A stretch of DNA of 64,000 bases from Corynebacterium canis (GTDB taxonomy: Bacteria > Actinomycetota > Actinomycetes > Mycobacteriales > Mycobacteriaceae): assembly GCF_030408595.1 (NCBI RefSeq), contig NZ_CP047080.1, positions 1,633,247-1,697,246 on the forward strand, given 5' to 3'. This document shows, piece after piece, positions 28,290-38,288 of this stretch. The notes beneath the pieces were generated by a model, which saw only the letters and a program-made list of their open reading frames with translations, had not been told where the DNA came from and did no database searches. The translations under genes and the position numbers were made by a program. Numbering within the stretch: the stretch's first letter is position 1; each line of letters opens with the position of its first letter.

Positions 28290-29252
28290 ATGCGAGCCAT
28301 ACATGTAGCCCAAACCGGTGGACCAGACGTTCTGCAACTCGTTGAGGTTCCCGCGCCTACGCCGCAAGACGACGAAGTCCTCGTCGAAGTCGACGTCGCG
28401 GGCGTGAATTACATCGACACCTATTATCGGGAGGGGATTTACCACGCGGCCACCCCGTTTATCCCCGGCTTGGAGGGAACCGGCCGCGTCCTCCACGACC
28501 CACAAGGCGAAATCTCCCCCGGCACCCTCGTCGCCTGGTGCGACGGCTTCGGCTCCTACGCCGAACAAGTGTGCGTCCCGCGGGATCGGGTCGTAGCGGT
28601 GCCGCAGGGCATCAGCCCCCACGAAGCGGCATCCATGCTGCTCCAGGGGATCACAGCCCACTACCTCACCAATGGCGTCGCCGAACTCAAGCCTGGCGAT
28701 ACTTGCCTGATCACCGCAGGCGCCGGCGGCGTCGGGCTGATGGCCACCCAAATGGCCGCCGCACAAGGCGCACGTGTGTACAGTGTGGTTTCCTCCGACG
28801 AAAAGGAAGCCGCCGCGCGCGCAGCTGGCGCTTATGAAGTCTTCCGCTACTCCGACAACCTCGCCGAGCAGGTGCGCCGACACAACGGCGGCTTGGGTGT
28901 AGACGTGGTGTATGACGGCGTAGGCAAGTCCACGTTTATGGAATCCCTCGAGGCCGTCCGCCCCCGCGGAACCGTATGCTTGTTCGGCGCCGCCTCCGGC
29001 CCCGTGGAGCCTTTCGACCCGCAGCTTCTAAACACCCACGGCTCCATCTTCCTCACCCGGCCCTCCATCGGCGCTTGGACCGCACAGGAAGGCGAATTCG
29101 CCAAGCGCGCCCAGGCCGTCACCCAGGCAGTTCTCGAAGGCACCCTCACCATCACCATCGGCGGCGCCTACCCGCTTATCGACGCCGCCCAAGCCCACCG
29201 CGACCTCGAAGCCCGCCGCACGATGGGCTCCATCGTCCTAGACATCCACTAG
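28290..29252 (+). CDS. qor: Quinone oxidoreductase (zeta-crystallin type)
   Basis: 320 residues, zinc-free MDR family, NADPH-dependent. N-terminal GroES-like half (MRAIHVAQTGGPDVLQLVEVPAPTPQDDEVLVEV...YIDTYYREGIY), and cofactor motif ITAGAGGVGLMATQMAAAQGA at about residue 145. ATG 28290 is preceded 8 nt upstream by TACCAT (28276-28281), another candidate leaderless start; a GGGCAAG lies between them. Lies between ctaA and ctaB as in C. glutamicum. Confidence 0.92.
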   Translation: MRAIHVAQTGGPDVLQLVEVPAPTPQDDEVLVEVDVAGVNYIDTYYREGIYHAATPFIPGLEGTGRVLHDPQGEISPGTLVAWCDGFGSYAEQVCVPRDRVVAVPQGISPHEAASMLLQGITAHYLTNGVAELKPGDTCLITAGAGGVGLMATQMAAAQGARVYSVVSSDEKEAAARAAGAYEVFRYSDNLAEQVRRHNGGLGVDVVYDGVGKSTFMESLEAVRPRGTVCLFGAASGPVEPFDPQLLNTHGSIFLTRPSIGAWTAQEGEFAKRAQAVTQAVLEGTLTITIGGAYPLIDAAQAHRDLEARRTMGSIVLDIH

Positions 29253-29474
29253 GTTTGCCTAACGCCGGGTTGGGTTTCGGCGGGGTTTGGGTTAGTTGGG
29301 GCCGCCGGGTTGGCTTTTAGCTGGCCAGGCTAATTCCGGTGGGACCTCGGCGGGGCGGGGCTCTCCGGGCCTTCCTCCGCTGAAGACGGGCAGCCGAGAT
29401 TGGGGCGCATCCCTTCCCGCTGCGCCGACAAGGCGCTCCCTCCTGCCAAGCATCCACTGGGCCAGTCGTGCCCC
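29253..29474. other. GC-rich intergenic stretch after qor
   Basis: No gene seen. Contains short G/T-rich runs (repeated GGGTTGG/GGGTTTGG) directly after the qor stop. Together with the two repeats that follow it makes a 1,020-nt convergent gap between qor and ctaB. Confidence 0.5.
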
Positions 29475-29761
29475 ATATATTTCCCAGCCAAAACCTTGCC
29501 AGGAACCGTCGCAGGAGGCCCGCTAAGCCCTCGAAGCTAGCTACCCTTATTCAACCATGGCCGAGCTACATAAAATGCGCCATTTTGATATGGTATGTTG
29601 CCACCAACCTATCCCCTAGCTGAAAGTTGAACGGTGTCTACCGATATTTTTTACATCAAAATCCCGAAATCTGTGTAAAAAATATCGCGCCGGCGGCCCT
29701 GGGCGGCCCCAGATGATGAAAATTACACAGAATCCGGCTTTCGTGTGTAAAAAACTTCATG
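29475..29761. repeat. Long-hairpin repeat, copy 1
   Basis: The core 29625-29761 is about 95% identical to 30102-30239, and weaker similarity extends left to about 29475. Inside is a perfect 14-bp inverted repeat CGATATTTTTTACA (29642-29655) / TGTAAAAAATATCG (29674-29687), then a GC-rich spacer, then a second hairpin TTACACA (29723-29729) / TGTGTAA (29744-29750). The second hairpin is an inverted, diverged version of the first (TCTGTGTAA pairs with TTACACAGA), so the whole unit could fold into one long stem of about 45 bp. No convincing protein is encoded. Confidence 0.75.
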
Positions 29762-29949
29762 CGCCGTACACAACCCATCCTCGACGATAGCCAACCGGGC
29801 CCCCAGCACGGAATCATCGAACCGCAAGGCCCCTCGGGCCGAACCATCAAATCACGTAACACCCACACACTTGGCTTGTCCCCCGCCGAACACCCTCATC
29901 TCGTGGCGGAATGCAACACGCGCCGACCCTCAACAGGCCGACTGCGGCC

Positions 29950-30239
29950 AATATATTTTTTGACCAAAAGCTTATTGGGAAAACGCCGCAGGAGCTCCGC
30001 TAAGCCCCCAAAAATGGCGACCCTTACTCGACCATGGCCAAATTGGGTTAAACGCGCCATTCTGATATGGTCGGTTGCGTTCAACCTATCGCGCCACCGG
30101 GAGTTGAACGGTGTCTACCGATATTTTTTACATCAAAATCCCGAAATCTGTGTAAAAAATATCGCGGCGGCGGCCTAGGGCGGCCCCAGATGATGAAAAT
30201 TACACAGAATCCGGGATTTGTGTGTAAAAAAACTTCATG
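29950..30239. repeat. Long-hairpin repeat, copy 2
   Basis: Second copy, 477 nt downstream of the first in the same orientation. 14-bp inverted repeat at 30119-30132 / 30151-30164 and second hairpin TTACACA (30200-30206) / TGTGTAA (30221-30227). Here the inverted similarity between the two hairpins is clearer, because AAATCCCG occurs in both arms. The copy ends 33 nt before the ctaB stop. It may be a MITE-like element, a bidirectional terminator or a structured RNA. Confidence 0.75.
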
Positions 30240-30272
30240 TGAAGTGCACTACCTATTGCTGCGGCACGCCGA

Positions 30273-31178
30273 CTAGAGAATTTCAGCGAGTGTGTTCAGG
30301 CCAAGGACGGCGTCGACGGAAAGTGCCACAAAGACCAGGGAGAGATAGTTGTTGGACAAGAAGAACAAGCGCATCGGCTTGACCTCGGCACCATTTTTCA
30401 CGGCAACATGGAGGCGGATCGCCGCGACCAAGAACCATAATCCGGCAATCACGGCGGCGACGGCGTAGATCCAGCCAGCGGCGGGGATCAGGAGGAAGGT
30501 AGTGATGACGGTGGCGACCGTGTACCAGACAATCTGTGCGGTTACTTGAACAGGCTTGCGAACCACTGGCATCATGGGGACCCCTGCCGCCTCGTAGTCT
30601 TCGCGGTAGCGCATGGCGAGCGCCCAGGTGTGGGGTGGGGTCCAGAAGAAAATGACTAGGAAGAGGACGATGGCCTGCCACCATTGGGAGGGGACATCGG
30701 CGTTGTCGGTGATAACGGCCCAGCCGACCATGACGGGCATGCAGCCGGCGGCACCGCCCCAAACCACGTTTTGTGGGGTGCTGCGTTTTAGCCACTTTGT
30801 GTAAATGAAAATGTAAAACCCGATTGTTGCCATGACAAATAGCGCCGCAAGCAAGGAATTGCAAAGCAGCCACAGCCATAGGAAACTGACCACCGTGAGG
30901 GTCCAGGCGAAGACGGTAGCCTGCTGGTCAGACACGGTTTTTTTGGCCAGGGGGCGGCGTTCCGTGCGCTTCATCACCTTGTCGATGTCCGAATCCGCCA
31001 CCATATTGAAGGTGTTTGCGGCGGCGGCGCCCATCCAGCCGCCGACCAGCGTCAACAAGATCAAACCAATCTGGTTTTCGCCACGATCGGCTTGCAGCAT
31101 CGCGGGGATAGTTGCTACCAGCAGTAGCTCAATGACCCTTGGTTTCGTCAGCGCGATGTAGGCCTTGATCGTCTCCAA
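30273..31178 (-). CDS. ctaB: Protohaem IX farnesyltransferase (haem O synthase)
   Basis: 301 residues from TTG 31178 ([20 protein letters not shown]), chosen because GGAGG lies 7 nt upstream; homologues start near this LTKPRV. UbiA-family prenyltransferase with nine helices. Asp-rich motif 1 is [20 protein letters not shown] and motif 2 is [14 protein letters not shown]. It farnesylates haem B to haem O, which CtaA converts to haem A. Divergent from tkt. A small palindrome CGTAT-N5-ATACG lies at 31216-31230 in its leader. Confidence 0.94.
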   Translation of the reverse strand: METIKAYIALTKPRVIELLLVATIPAMLQADRGENQIGLILLTLVGGWMGAAAANTFNMVADSDIDKVMKRTERRPLAKKTVSDQQATVFAWTLTVVSFLWLWLLCNSLLAALFVMATIGFYIFIYTKWLKRSTPQNVVWGGAAGCMPVMVGWAVITDNADVPSQWWQAIVLFLVIFFWTPPHTWALAMRYREDYEAAGVPMMPVVRKPVQVTAQIVWYTVATVITTFLLIPAAGWIYAVAAVIAGLWFLVAAIRLHVAVKNGAEVKPMRLFFLSNNYLSLVFVALSVDAVLGLNTLAEIL

Positions 31179-31372
31179 GGGTTTTCCTCCAGCACAGTTT
31201 TCAGTAAAGGGAATTCGTATCAAGAATACGCAACGAAGCCATGGTATCCCTCACAAGGTGGTTCACCCAATCCGGCACCATTCGAATAATCGCACTACAA
31301 TTATGACGGACGTATGCCGCAGTCCGGCTGCGCATTGAACACATTTCTTAATCAGAAGCAAGGATGGCCACC

Positions 31373-33460
31373 GTGACTCTGTCGCCCGAACTCCAGGCTC
31401 TCACAACCCGTAACTACCCAGCCGACTGGAATGAGCTCGACACCCTCGCCGTTGACACCGCCCGCATCCTCGCTGCGGACGCAGTGCAAAAGTGCGGTTC
31501 CGGTCACCCCGGTACCGCCATGAGCTTGGCCCCGTTGGCCTACACGTTGTTCCAGCGGGTAATGAACCTGGATCCAACCGACCCGAAGTGGGCGGGACGC
31601 GACCGCTTCGTGCTGTCCTGCGGGCACTCCTCGCTGACCCAGTACATCCAGCTGTACTACGGCGGATTCGGCCTAGAAATGGATGACCTGAAAGCCCTGC
31701 GCACCTGGGGTGCGAAAACCCCTGGTCACCCCGAGTATGGGCACACCGATGGCGTGGAGATCACCACCGGCCCGCTCGGCCAAGGCTTGGCTTCCGCCGT
31801 GGGTATGGCCATGGCGGCCCGCCGCGAGCGCGGCCTGTTCGACCCGGACGCCGCGCCCGGTGAGTCCCCGTTTGACCACTACATCTACGTGATCGCCTCC
31901 GACGGCGATATGCAAGAGGGTGTCACCGCGGAGGCCTGCTCCCTCGCCGGCACCCAGCAACTGGGCAACCTGATCGTGTTCTGGGACGATAACCGCATCT
32001 CCATCGAAGAAGATACCGCCATCGCATTTACCGAAGATGTGTGCGCACGCTACCGCGCCTACGGGTGGCAGATCATCGAGATCGAGGGCGGCGAAAACAT
32101 CACCGCCATCGAAGAAGCGGTCGCAGCGGCGAAGGCGGATCCGCGCCCAAGCTTTATTCGGGTGCGCACGATCATCGGCTACCCCGCCCCCACCATGATG
32201 AACACGGGCAGTGTCCACGGTGCCGCGCTTGGGGCGGAAGAAGTGGCCGCCACCAAACGCGAACTGGGATTCGACCCAGAGGTTTCGTTCCCCATGACGG
32301 ACGAGCTCATTGCGCATACACGCAAGCTGGTGGAACGCGGCGTCGATAAGCACGCTCAATGGGAACAACAGTTCGATGCGTGGGCGGCCGCCAACCCGGA
32401 ACGCCACGCCCTTTTCACCCGTCTCGCCGCCCGGGAACTTCCGGAAGGTTTCGCGGACGGGCTTCCTACCTGGGACGCTGGCGAATCCGTGGCCACCCGA
32501 AAGGCGTCGGAAGCCACGTTGCAGGCGCTCGGCGCAACCATGCCCGAGCTGTGGGGCGGCTCCGCGGACCTGGCGGGATCGAACAACACTGTGATTAAGG
32601 GATCGCCCTCGTTCGGCCCGCGCGACATCACCACGGACACCTGGACCGCGGAACCTTACGGGCGCAACATTCACTTTGGTATTCGAGAACACGCCATGGC
32701 GGCGATCATGAACGGCATCGCCCTCCACGGCGGCACCCGCGTGTACGGCGGCACGTTCCTGATTTTCTCCGACTACATGCGACCAGCTGTTCGACTAGCC
32801 GCACTAATGGGCACCGACGCCTACTATGTGTGGACCCACGATTCCATCGGCCTCGGCGAGGACGGCCCCACCCACCAGCCGGTGGAACAACTGGCAACGC
32901 TGCGGGCCATCCCGGAAATGTCCATGCTGCGCCCGGCGGATGCCAATGAAACCGCCGCCGCGTGGAAGACGGCGCTGGAGTATAAGGCCGGCCCGAAAGG
33001 ACTTGCGCTTACTCGCCAAAATGTTCCCGTGCTTGAGGGCACCAAGGAGAAGGCCGCGGAAGGCGTCGCGCGCGGGGCGTACGTGCTCGTGGCGGGCGGC
33101 GAGCAGCCGGACGTGATCCTAATGGGCACCGGCTCCGAGGTGCACCTCGCGGTGGAAGCTGCGAAGAAACTTTCGGAACAAGGCATCGCCGCGCGCGTGG
33201 TTTCCGTGCCGTGCCTGGACTGGTTCCTCGAGCAAGACCCGGAGTATATCGAATCTGTGATCCCCTCCGACGTTGCCGCACGGGTGTCCGTAGAGGCCGG
33301 CGTGGCCATGCCATGGTACCGCCTGCTGGGCACCGCCGGCCGCCCGGTGTCGCTGGAGCATTTCGGCGCCTCCGCCCCCTACCAGAAGCTCTACGACGAA
33401 TTTGGTATTACCGTGGATGCTGTCGTGGCCGCCGCGCACGACTCCATCGCGGCAGTGTAG
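31373..33460 (+). CDS. tkt: Transketolase
   Basis: TPP enzyme of the non-oxidative pentose phosphate pathway. 695 residues from GTG 31373 (VTLSPELQALTTRNYP), which has AAGGA 8 nt upstream; ATG 31364 sits on that site and is less likely. TPP-binding motif SDGDMQEGVTAEACSLAGTQQLGNLIVFWDDN, substrate residues KCGSGHPG and GSVHG, and the Pyr-domain FGIREHAM are all intact. A -10 candidate TACAAT is at 31296-31301. First gene of tkt-tal-zwf-opcA-pgl. Confidence 0.96.
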   Translation: MTLSPELQALTTRNYPADWNELDTLAVDTARILAADAVQKCGSGHPGTAMSLAPLAYTLFQRVMNLDPTDPKWAGRDRFVLSCGHSSLTQYIQLYYGGFGLEMDDLKALRTWGAKTPGHPEYGHTDGVEITTGPLGQGLASAVGMAMAARRERGLFDPDAAPGESPFDHYIYVIASDGDMQEGVTAEACSLAGTQQLGNLIVFWDDNRISIEEDTAIAFTEDVCARYRAYGWQIIEIEGGENITAIEEAVAAAKADPRPSFIRVRTIIGYPAPTMMNTGSVHGAALGAEEVAATKRELGFDPEVSFPMTDELIAHTRKLVERGVDKHAQWEQQFDAWAAANPERHALFTRLAARELPEGFADGLPTWDAGESVATRKASEATLQALGATMPELWGGSADLAGSNNTVIKGSPSFGPRDITTDTWTAEPYGRNIHFGIREHAMAAIMNGIALHGGTRVYGGTFLIFSDYMRPAVRLAALMGTDAYYVWTHDSIGLGEDGPTHQPVEQLATLRAIPEMSMLRPADANETAAAWKTALEYKAGPKGLALTRQNVPVLEGTKEKAAEGVARGAYVLVAGGEQPDVILMGTGSEVHLAVEAAKKLSEQGIAARVVSVPCLDWFLEQDPEYIESVIPSDVAARVSVEAGVAMPWYRLLGTAGRPVSLEHFGASAPYQKLYDEFGITVDAVVAAAHDSIAAV

Positions 33461-33493
33461 CCCGCCCGTCCCCACTACCAGGAAGAAGACACC

Positions 33494-34567
33494 ATGAATC
33501 ACCTCGAACAATTGCGCGAACTAGGCACCTCTTGCTGGCTGGATGACCTGTCCCGCGAGCGCCTGAACACCGGCAATTTGGAGGAGGTGATTCGCACCAA
33601 GGCCGTGGTGGGCGTGACCACAAATCCCGCGATTTTTGCGGCGGCCATGACCACGGGCACCGCCTACGATGAGCAGCTTGCGCAGCTCCGCGCCGAGGGG
33701 GCAAAAGCCGAGCGTGCGGTGTATGCGATGGCCATCGAGGACGTGCGCCGCGCCTGCGACGTACTGGCGGATATTTACCACGCTTCCGGCGGCAAGGATG
33801 GCCGCGTGTCCATCGAGGTTGACCCCCGGATCGCCAATGATCGCGACGCCACGGTAGCGCAGGCCCGCCAGCTGTGGGAACGCGTGGACCGTCCGAACGT
33901 AATGATCAAAATCCCGGCGACCCCGGAGTCGCTGCTCGCCGTGTCCGATGTCACAGCCGAGGGTATCTGCGTGAACGTGACGCTGATTTTCTCCGTGAGC
34001 CGCTACCGCGAGGTGGTCGCCGCATACCTGGATGGGCTCGCCCGCGCGGCCGAACAAGGTGTCGATATTTCGAAGATCCATTCGGTGGCTTCGTTCTTTG
34101 TGTCGCGGCTGGACACGGAGGTGGATCGCCGCCTCGAGGAGATTGGCACGCCCGCGGCCCTGGCCCTGCGCGGCAAGGCGGGGGTGGCCAATGCGCAGCT
34201 CGCCTACCAAGCGTTCAAAGAGCTTTTCGACGACGCGCCGGGCAATGTACAGCGCCCGCTCTGGGCGTCCACGGGCGTAAAAAACCCGGAGTATCCCGCA
34301 ACCATGTATGTAACCGAGCTGGCGGGCCCGGATACCGTGAATACGATGCCGGAGGCCACGATCGACGCTTTGCTCGAACAGGGCGGCCTCCATGGGGATA
34401 CCCTGACGGGCGCCGGCGAGCAAGCGCAGCAGGTGCTGAAGGATCTGGACACGGTGGGCGTGGACCTCGCCGATGTGTTCGCGGTGCTGGAGCGGGAGGG
34501 CGTCGAAAAGTTCGTGGCTAGCTGGACTGAGCTCCTTGACTCCATGAACAATCGTTTGGCGGGGTAA
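33494..34567 (+). CDS. tal: Transaldolase
   Basis: 357 residues, the long actinobacterial (TalB-like, class 2) form. The Schiff-base lysine is Lys139 (NVMIKIPATPESL). Other family stretches are GVTTNPAIFAAAM, VSIEVDPRIANDRDAT and SRLDTEVDRRL. ATG 33494 has AGGAAG upstream, 33 nt after tkt, same operon. Transfers dihydroxyacetone units between sugar phosphates. Confidence 0.95.
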   Translation: MNHLEQLRELGTSCWLDDLSRERLNTGNLEEVIRTKAVVGVTTNPAIFAAAMTTGTAYDEQLAQLRAEGAKAERAVYAMAIEDVRRACDVLADIYHASGGKDGRVSIEVDPRIANDRDATVAQARQLWERVDRPNVMIKIPATPESLLAVSDVTAEGICVNVTLIFSVSRYREVVAAYLDGLARAAEQGVDISKIHSVASFFVSRLDTEVDRRLEEIGTPAALALRGKAGVANAQLAYQAFKELFDDAPGNVQRPLWASTGVKNPEYPATMYVTELAGPDTVNTMPEATIDALLEQGGLHGDTLTGAGEQAQQVLKDLDTVGVDLADVFAVLEREGVEKFVASWTELLDSMNNRLAG

Positions 34568-34604
34568 CATACCCAGCGAAGTCTGACAGTTTGGGAGACA
34601 CTAC

Positions 34605-36137
34605 GTGAGCAACTCACACTTCGGCATGCCCGACAACCCGTTGCGTGACAGTGCGGACAAGCGGCTACCGCGCATCGCCGGGCCGTCCGGGATGGTCATC
34701 TTCGGCGTTACTGGCGATCTAGCGCGCAAAAAGCTGCTGCCCGCCATATATGACCTGGCCAATCGCGGCCTGCTGCCGCCCGGGTTCGCACTGGTGGGCT
34801 ACGGGCGACGCGAGTGGTCGAAGGCGGATTTTCAGGAGTATGTACGCGCCGCCGTCACCGCGGGTGCTCGCACTGATTTTCGCCCGCACGTGTGGGAACG
34901 GTTGGCCGAAGGCATGGAGTTTGTCACCGGCACCTTTGACCGTGACGCGGATTTCGACGCCCTCGCGGACACCCTTGCCGGCATTTCCGCCGCCGCCGGA
35001 AACTGGGCCTACTACCTCTCGGTGCCTCCCGACTTTTTCGCAGATGTGTGCCATCAATTGGAGCGCTCCGGGCTGGCGGAAGGCCCAGAAGGCACCTGGC
35101 GCCGGGTGATCATCGAAAAGCCGTTCGGGCACGATTTGGAGTCCGCGCGGCACCTGAACCACATTGTGAATTCGGTGTTCCCGGAATCCTCGGTGTTCCG
35201 CATCGACCACTACCTTGGCAAAGAAACGGTGCAGAACATCATGGCGCTGCGCTTTGCCAACCAATTGTTCGACCCGCTCTGGAACGCACACTATATCGAT
35301 CACGTGCAAATCACCATGGCCGAAGACATCGGCCTCGGCGGCCGCGCCGGCTATTACGACGGCATCGGCGCCGCCCGCGATGTGATCCAAAACCACCTGC
35401 TCCAGCTCCTCGCCTTGGTGGCCATGGAGGAGCCGATCGCCTTTACGCCGCGCGAATTGCAGGCGGAAAAGGTGAAGGTGTTGCGCGCCACCTCGCCCGT
35501 GTATCCGCTGGCCAAAACCACGGCGCGCGGCCAGTACACCGCCGGCTGGCAGGGCAGCGAAAAGGTGCGCGGCCTGCGGGAGGAGGACGGCTTCGATGAA
35601 AACTCGGAAACCGAAACTTTTGCCGCTTGCACGTTGCAGATCCATTCCCGCCGCTGGGCCGGCGTGCCGTTCTATTTGCGCACCGGTAAGCGCCTCGGCC
35701 GCCGCGTTACGGAAATAGCACTGGTGTTTAAACCGGCCCCGCATTTGCCGTTCGAAGACGGCATGATTTCCGCCCTCGGCCCCAACGCCGTGGTCATCCG
35801 CGTGCAGCCGGACGAAGGCGTGCTTATGCGTTTCGGCTCCAAGGTGCCCGGCTCCGCCATGGAAGTCCGCGACGTGAACATGGACTTTTCCTATTCGGAA
35901 TCCTTCACCGAAGAATCCCCCGAAGCGTACGAACGTTTGATCCTAGACGCCCTGCTCGACGAGTCCAGCCTCTTCCCCACCAACGAGGAAGTGGAGCTGA
36001 GCTGGACGATCCTGGACCCGATCCTGGAATACTGGGCCGCGCACGGGCGTCCGGACGATTACGAGGCCGGCACGTGGGGGCCGGAAAGCGCGGAACGTAT
36101 GCTGGCCCGCAACGGCCGCACGTGGCGGCGCCCTTAA
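34605..36137 (+). CDS. zwf: Glucose-6-phosphate 1-dehydrogenase
   Basis: 510 residues from GTG 34605 with TTGGGAGA upstream. NADP-binding IFGVTGDLARKKLLPAIYDL, active site RIDHYLGKETVQNIMALRFAN with the catalytic His, and the C-terminal beta-sheet domain. In corynebacteria Zwf works as a complex with OpcA, encoded next. First step of the oxidative pentose phosphate pathway and a major NADPH source. Confidence 0.96.
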   Translation: MSNSHFGMPDNPLRDSADKRLPRIAGPSGMVIFGVTGDLARKKLLPAIYDLANRGLLPPGFALVGYGRREWSKADFQEYVRAAVTAGARTDFRPHVWERLAEGMEFVTGTFDRDADFDALADTLAGISAAAGNWAYYLSVPPDFFADVCHQLERSGLAEGPEGTWRRVIIEKPFGHDLESARHLNHIVNSVFPESSVFRIDHYLGKETVQNIMALRFANQLFDPLWNAHYIDHVQITMAEDIGLGGRAGYYDGIGAARDVIQNHLLQLLALVAMEEPIAFTPRELQAEKVKVLRATSPVYPLAKTTARGQYTAGWQGSEKVRGLREEDGFDENSETETFAACTLQIHSRRWAGVPFYLRTGKRLGRRVTEIALVFKPAPHLPFEDGMISALGPNAVVIRVQPDEGVLMRFGSKVPGSAMEVRDVNMDFSYSESFTEESPEAYERLILDALLDESSLFPTNEEVELSWTILDPILEYWAAHGRPDDYEAGTWGPESAERMLARNGRTWRRP

Positions 36138-36156
36138 CAGTTTTGGAAAGGCAACC

Positions 36157-37125
36157 ATGATTTTTGACCTCCCCGATACGGGCACCCATGAGATCGCCAG
36201 GCAGCTCGTTGCCATTCGGGAAACCGGCACCCAGGTAGCCACCGGCCGCGTGCTCACCTTAATCGTTGTGGCCAGCGCCAATGACGTGATTGAAAAGCTG
36301 GTCACCTGCCTGACGGACGCCACCCGCGAGCACCCTTCCCGCGTGCTACTGCTGATCGCGGGCGAACGCACCGGCGAATCCCGCCTGGATGCCCAGATCC
36401 GCATGGGCGGCGACGCGGGAGCCGCGGAGATCGTAGTGATCCACCTCCAGGGCGAGGTGGCCAACCATATGGCCGCGGTGGCCACCCCCCTGCTCTTGCC
36501 CGATACCCCCATTGTGGCGTGGTGGCCGTCGGTCGCGCCGATGAATCCGGCGGTGGATCCGATCGGCCTTATCGCGCAGCGCCGCATTACGGACGCCCGC
36601 TTCGATCCGCCAGAAGATTCGATTTACCGCCGGCGTACGCAATACACGCCCGGCGATTCCGATATGGCGTGGGCGCGCATTACCCCCTGGCGCGGCATTG
36701 TTGCGGCGAGCCTAAACCAACCGCCGTTTAAAGCGATTGTCGACGCCGCGGTCTACGGCCCCGCCGATAGCCCCAGCGCCGACCTCGCCGCAGGGTGGCT
36801 GGCGGATCGGTTGGGGGTAAACATTATCCGCGAATCCACCCCGCAGGACACGATCCCCACCGACGATGAGGGCAATGAATGCTTCCCCGTGTCCCGCGTG
36901 GAGCTGATCCGTGACGACGCTTCCAAGATCACCATCGAGGTCAGCGATTGCCAGACCCTTTCCGTCAATGTGCCCGGGCACCAGGAGGCGCTGGTGGCGC
37001 TCGGCCCGCGCAGCACCGCGGATTGTTTGGCCGAGGAGCTGCGGCATTTGGACCCCGATAAGGCCTACGCCCGGGCCCTCCGCGGCCTGTCCCGCGTGCG
37101 CTACGTAGACGCTTTCGAACAATAG
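36157..37125 (+). CDS. opcA: Glucose-6-phosphate dehydrogenase assembly protein OpcA
   Basis: 322 residues, OpcA family, found in actinobacteria and cyanobacteria beside zwf. Starts MIFDLPDTGTHEIARQLVAIRETGTQVATGRVLTLIV; conserved middle part LPDTPIVAWWPSVAPMNPAVDP and SDMAWARITPWRG. ATG 36157 has GGAAAGG upstream. It activates or stabilises Zwf and has no catalytic site of its own. Confidence 0.94.
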   Translation: MIFDLPDTGTHEIARQLVAIRETGTQVATGRVLTLIVVASANDVIEKLVTCLTDATREHPSRVLLLIAGERTGESRLDAQIRMGGDAGAAEIVVIHLQGEVANHMAAVATPLLLPDTPIVAWWPSVAPMNPAVDPIGLIAQRRITDARFDPPEDSIYRRRTQYTPGDSDMAWARITPWRGIVAASLNQPPFKAIVDAAVYGPADSPSADLAAGWLADRLGVNIIRESTPQDTIPTDDEGNECFPVSRVELIRDDASKITIEVSDCQTLSVNVPGHQEALVALGPRSTADCLAEELRHLDPDKAYARALRGLSRVRYVDAFEQ

Positions 37126-37137
37126 TTAGGAACCCTG

Positions 37138-37839
37138 ATGGTCACCGTTGTCCCCGTCGCCGATAAAGACGAACTCGCCCGCCACGCGGCGCTAAAAGCC
37201 CGCGATACTATCGTTGCCGCCCAGGCCACCGGCGATGGTTTCGCCCGCGTGGTGGTTACCGGTGGCGGCGCTGGCATCGGCACATTGCGCGAACTCCGCA
37301 CCCTCGACGGCGTCGATTGGTCCCGCATCCACGTCTTCTTTGGCGACGAACGCAACGTCCCACCATCGCACCCAGATTCGAACGAAGGCCAGGCTCGCGA
37401 GGCATTGCTCGACCACGTGGACATTCCCCCCGCCCACATCCACGGCTGGCGCCTCGGCGAATTGCTTCTCGACGCCGCGGTAGCAGCCTACGCCGAAACC
37501 CTCGCCGCACACGCACCCCACGGGTTCGACCTCCATCTACTTGGCATGGGCGGCGAAGGCCACATCAATTCCCTTTTCCCCCACACCCCCGCCGTCCGCG
37601 AACAAGAACGCCTCACCCTCGCCGTCACGGATTCCCCCAAACCCCCGGCGGAACGCGCCACCCTTACCCTGCCCGCAATCGTCCGCGCCGACCACGTATG
37701 GCTCTTGGTCAGCGGCCCCGAAAAAGCCGAAGCCGCCGCCCAGGTGATCGCCGGTGCCCCCGCCGAAGCATGGCCCGCAGCCGGCGCCCGCGGCCGCACC
37801 GAAACCCTCCTCTTCCTCGCCGCCGACGCGCAGGGGTAA
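37138..37839 (+). CDS. pgl: 6-phosphogluconolactonase
   Basis: 233 residues, SOL/DevB type. Marks: VVTGGGAGIGTLREL, HVFFGDERNVPPSHPDSNEGQAREALL, and LHLLGMGGEGHINSLFPHTPAV with the catalytic His region. Hydrolyses 6-phosphogluconolactone after Zwf. Starts 12 nt after opcA and closes the operon. It marks the left edge of the variable region that runs to secG. Confidence 0.94.
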   Translation: MVTVVPVADKDELARHAALKARDTIVAAQATGDGFARVVVTGGGAGIGTLRELRTLDGVDWSRIHVFFGDERNVPPSHPDSNEGQAREALLDHVDIPPAHIHGWRLGELLLDAAVAAYAETLAAHAPHGFDLHLLGMGGEGHINSLFPHTPAVREQERLTLAVTDSPKPPAERATLTLPAIVRADHVWLLVSGPEKAEAAAQVIAGAPAEAWPAAGARGRTETLLFLAADAQG

Positions 37840-37919
37840 AAAGGCCTCGGTGCACGAGCTTCGGAGGTGGGCGGCCGGAGGTTGGTCGGCCGTAAGGATT
37901 TATCCTGTGAGACCAAGCA

Positions 37920-38165
37920 TCAACGACCGGTGTGTTTTTGCATGGCAGCGATAGCTTTTTCCATCGCTTCCATCACCTTGACATGTTCTGTGGTAGCAGC
38001 ATCCTTATCCGCCACCGCCTTTTCCAATTCGGCGATCCGCGCCTCCAGTTTGGCGTGACGTGCTTCCAACTTCGCGTGCTCGGTTTCCATGTCGGCGTTG
38101 AGCGCCTGCAACTCCTGATTACGCTGCGTCAGCCGAGAAAACTCCGCAGTACTTTCATCACTCAT
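37920..38165 (-). CDS. Small coiled-coil protein
   Basis: 81 residues from ATG 38165 (MSDESTAEFSRLTQRNQEL). Nearly the whole chain is a predicted coiled coil with heptads, including the internal repeat (H)AKLEAR-HAKLEAR-IAELEKAV. No membrane segment or signal peptide. Position beside the 3' end of pgl is at the edge of the variable region. Function unknown; likely a structural or protein-binding element. Confidence 0.55.
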   Translation of the reverse strand: MSDESTAEFSRLTQRNQELQALNADMETEHAKLEARHAKLEARIAELEKAVADKDAATTEHVKVMEAMEKAIAAMQKHTGR

Positions 38166-38288
38166 GGGAATATTCTCTCGCAGCATCAACCCAATGTCGA
38201 GCGTGCCCGCCGCAAGCTTCGCCCCAGTACTTCACCGCTCATAAGTGAAGCGGAGCCGAGGCAAGAACATTCGAGGCACTCAGACGCA

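Noticed and set aside
29250-29268. DtxR-like iron box at the end of qor (AGGTTTGCCTAAC)
   Set aside because: About 14 of 19 positions match, but it lies on a stop codon in a convergent gap with no promoter to control.
29625-30239. Possible CRISPR array or protein-coding repeat
   Set aside because: Only two long copies 477 bp apart, no short regular spacers and no cas genes. Short frames within the repeats have no start context or family.
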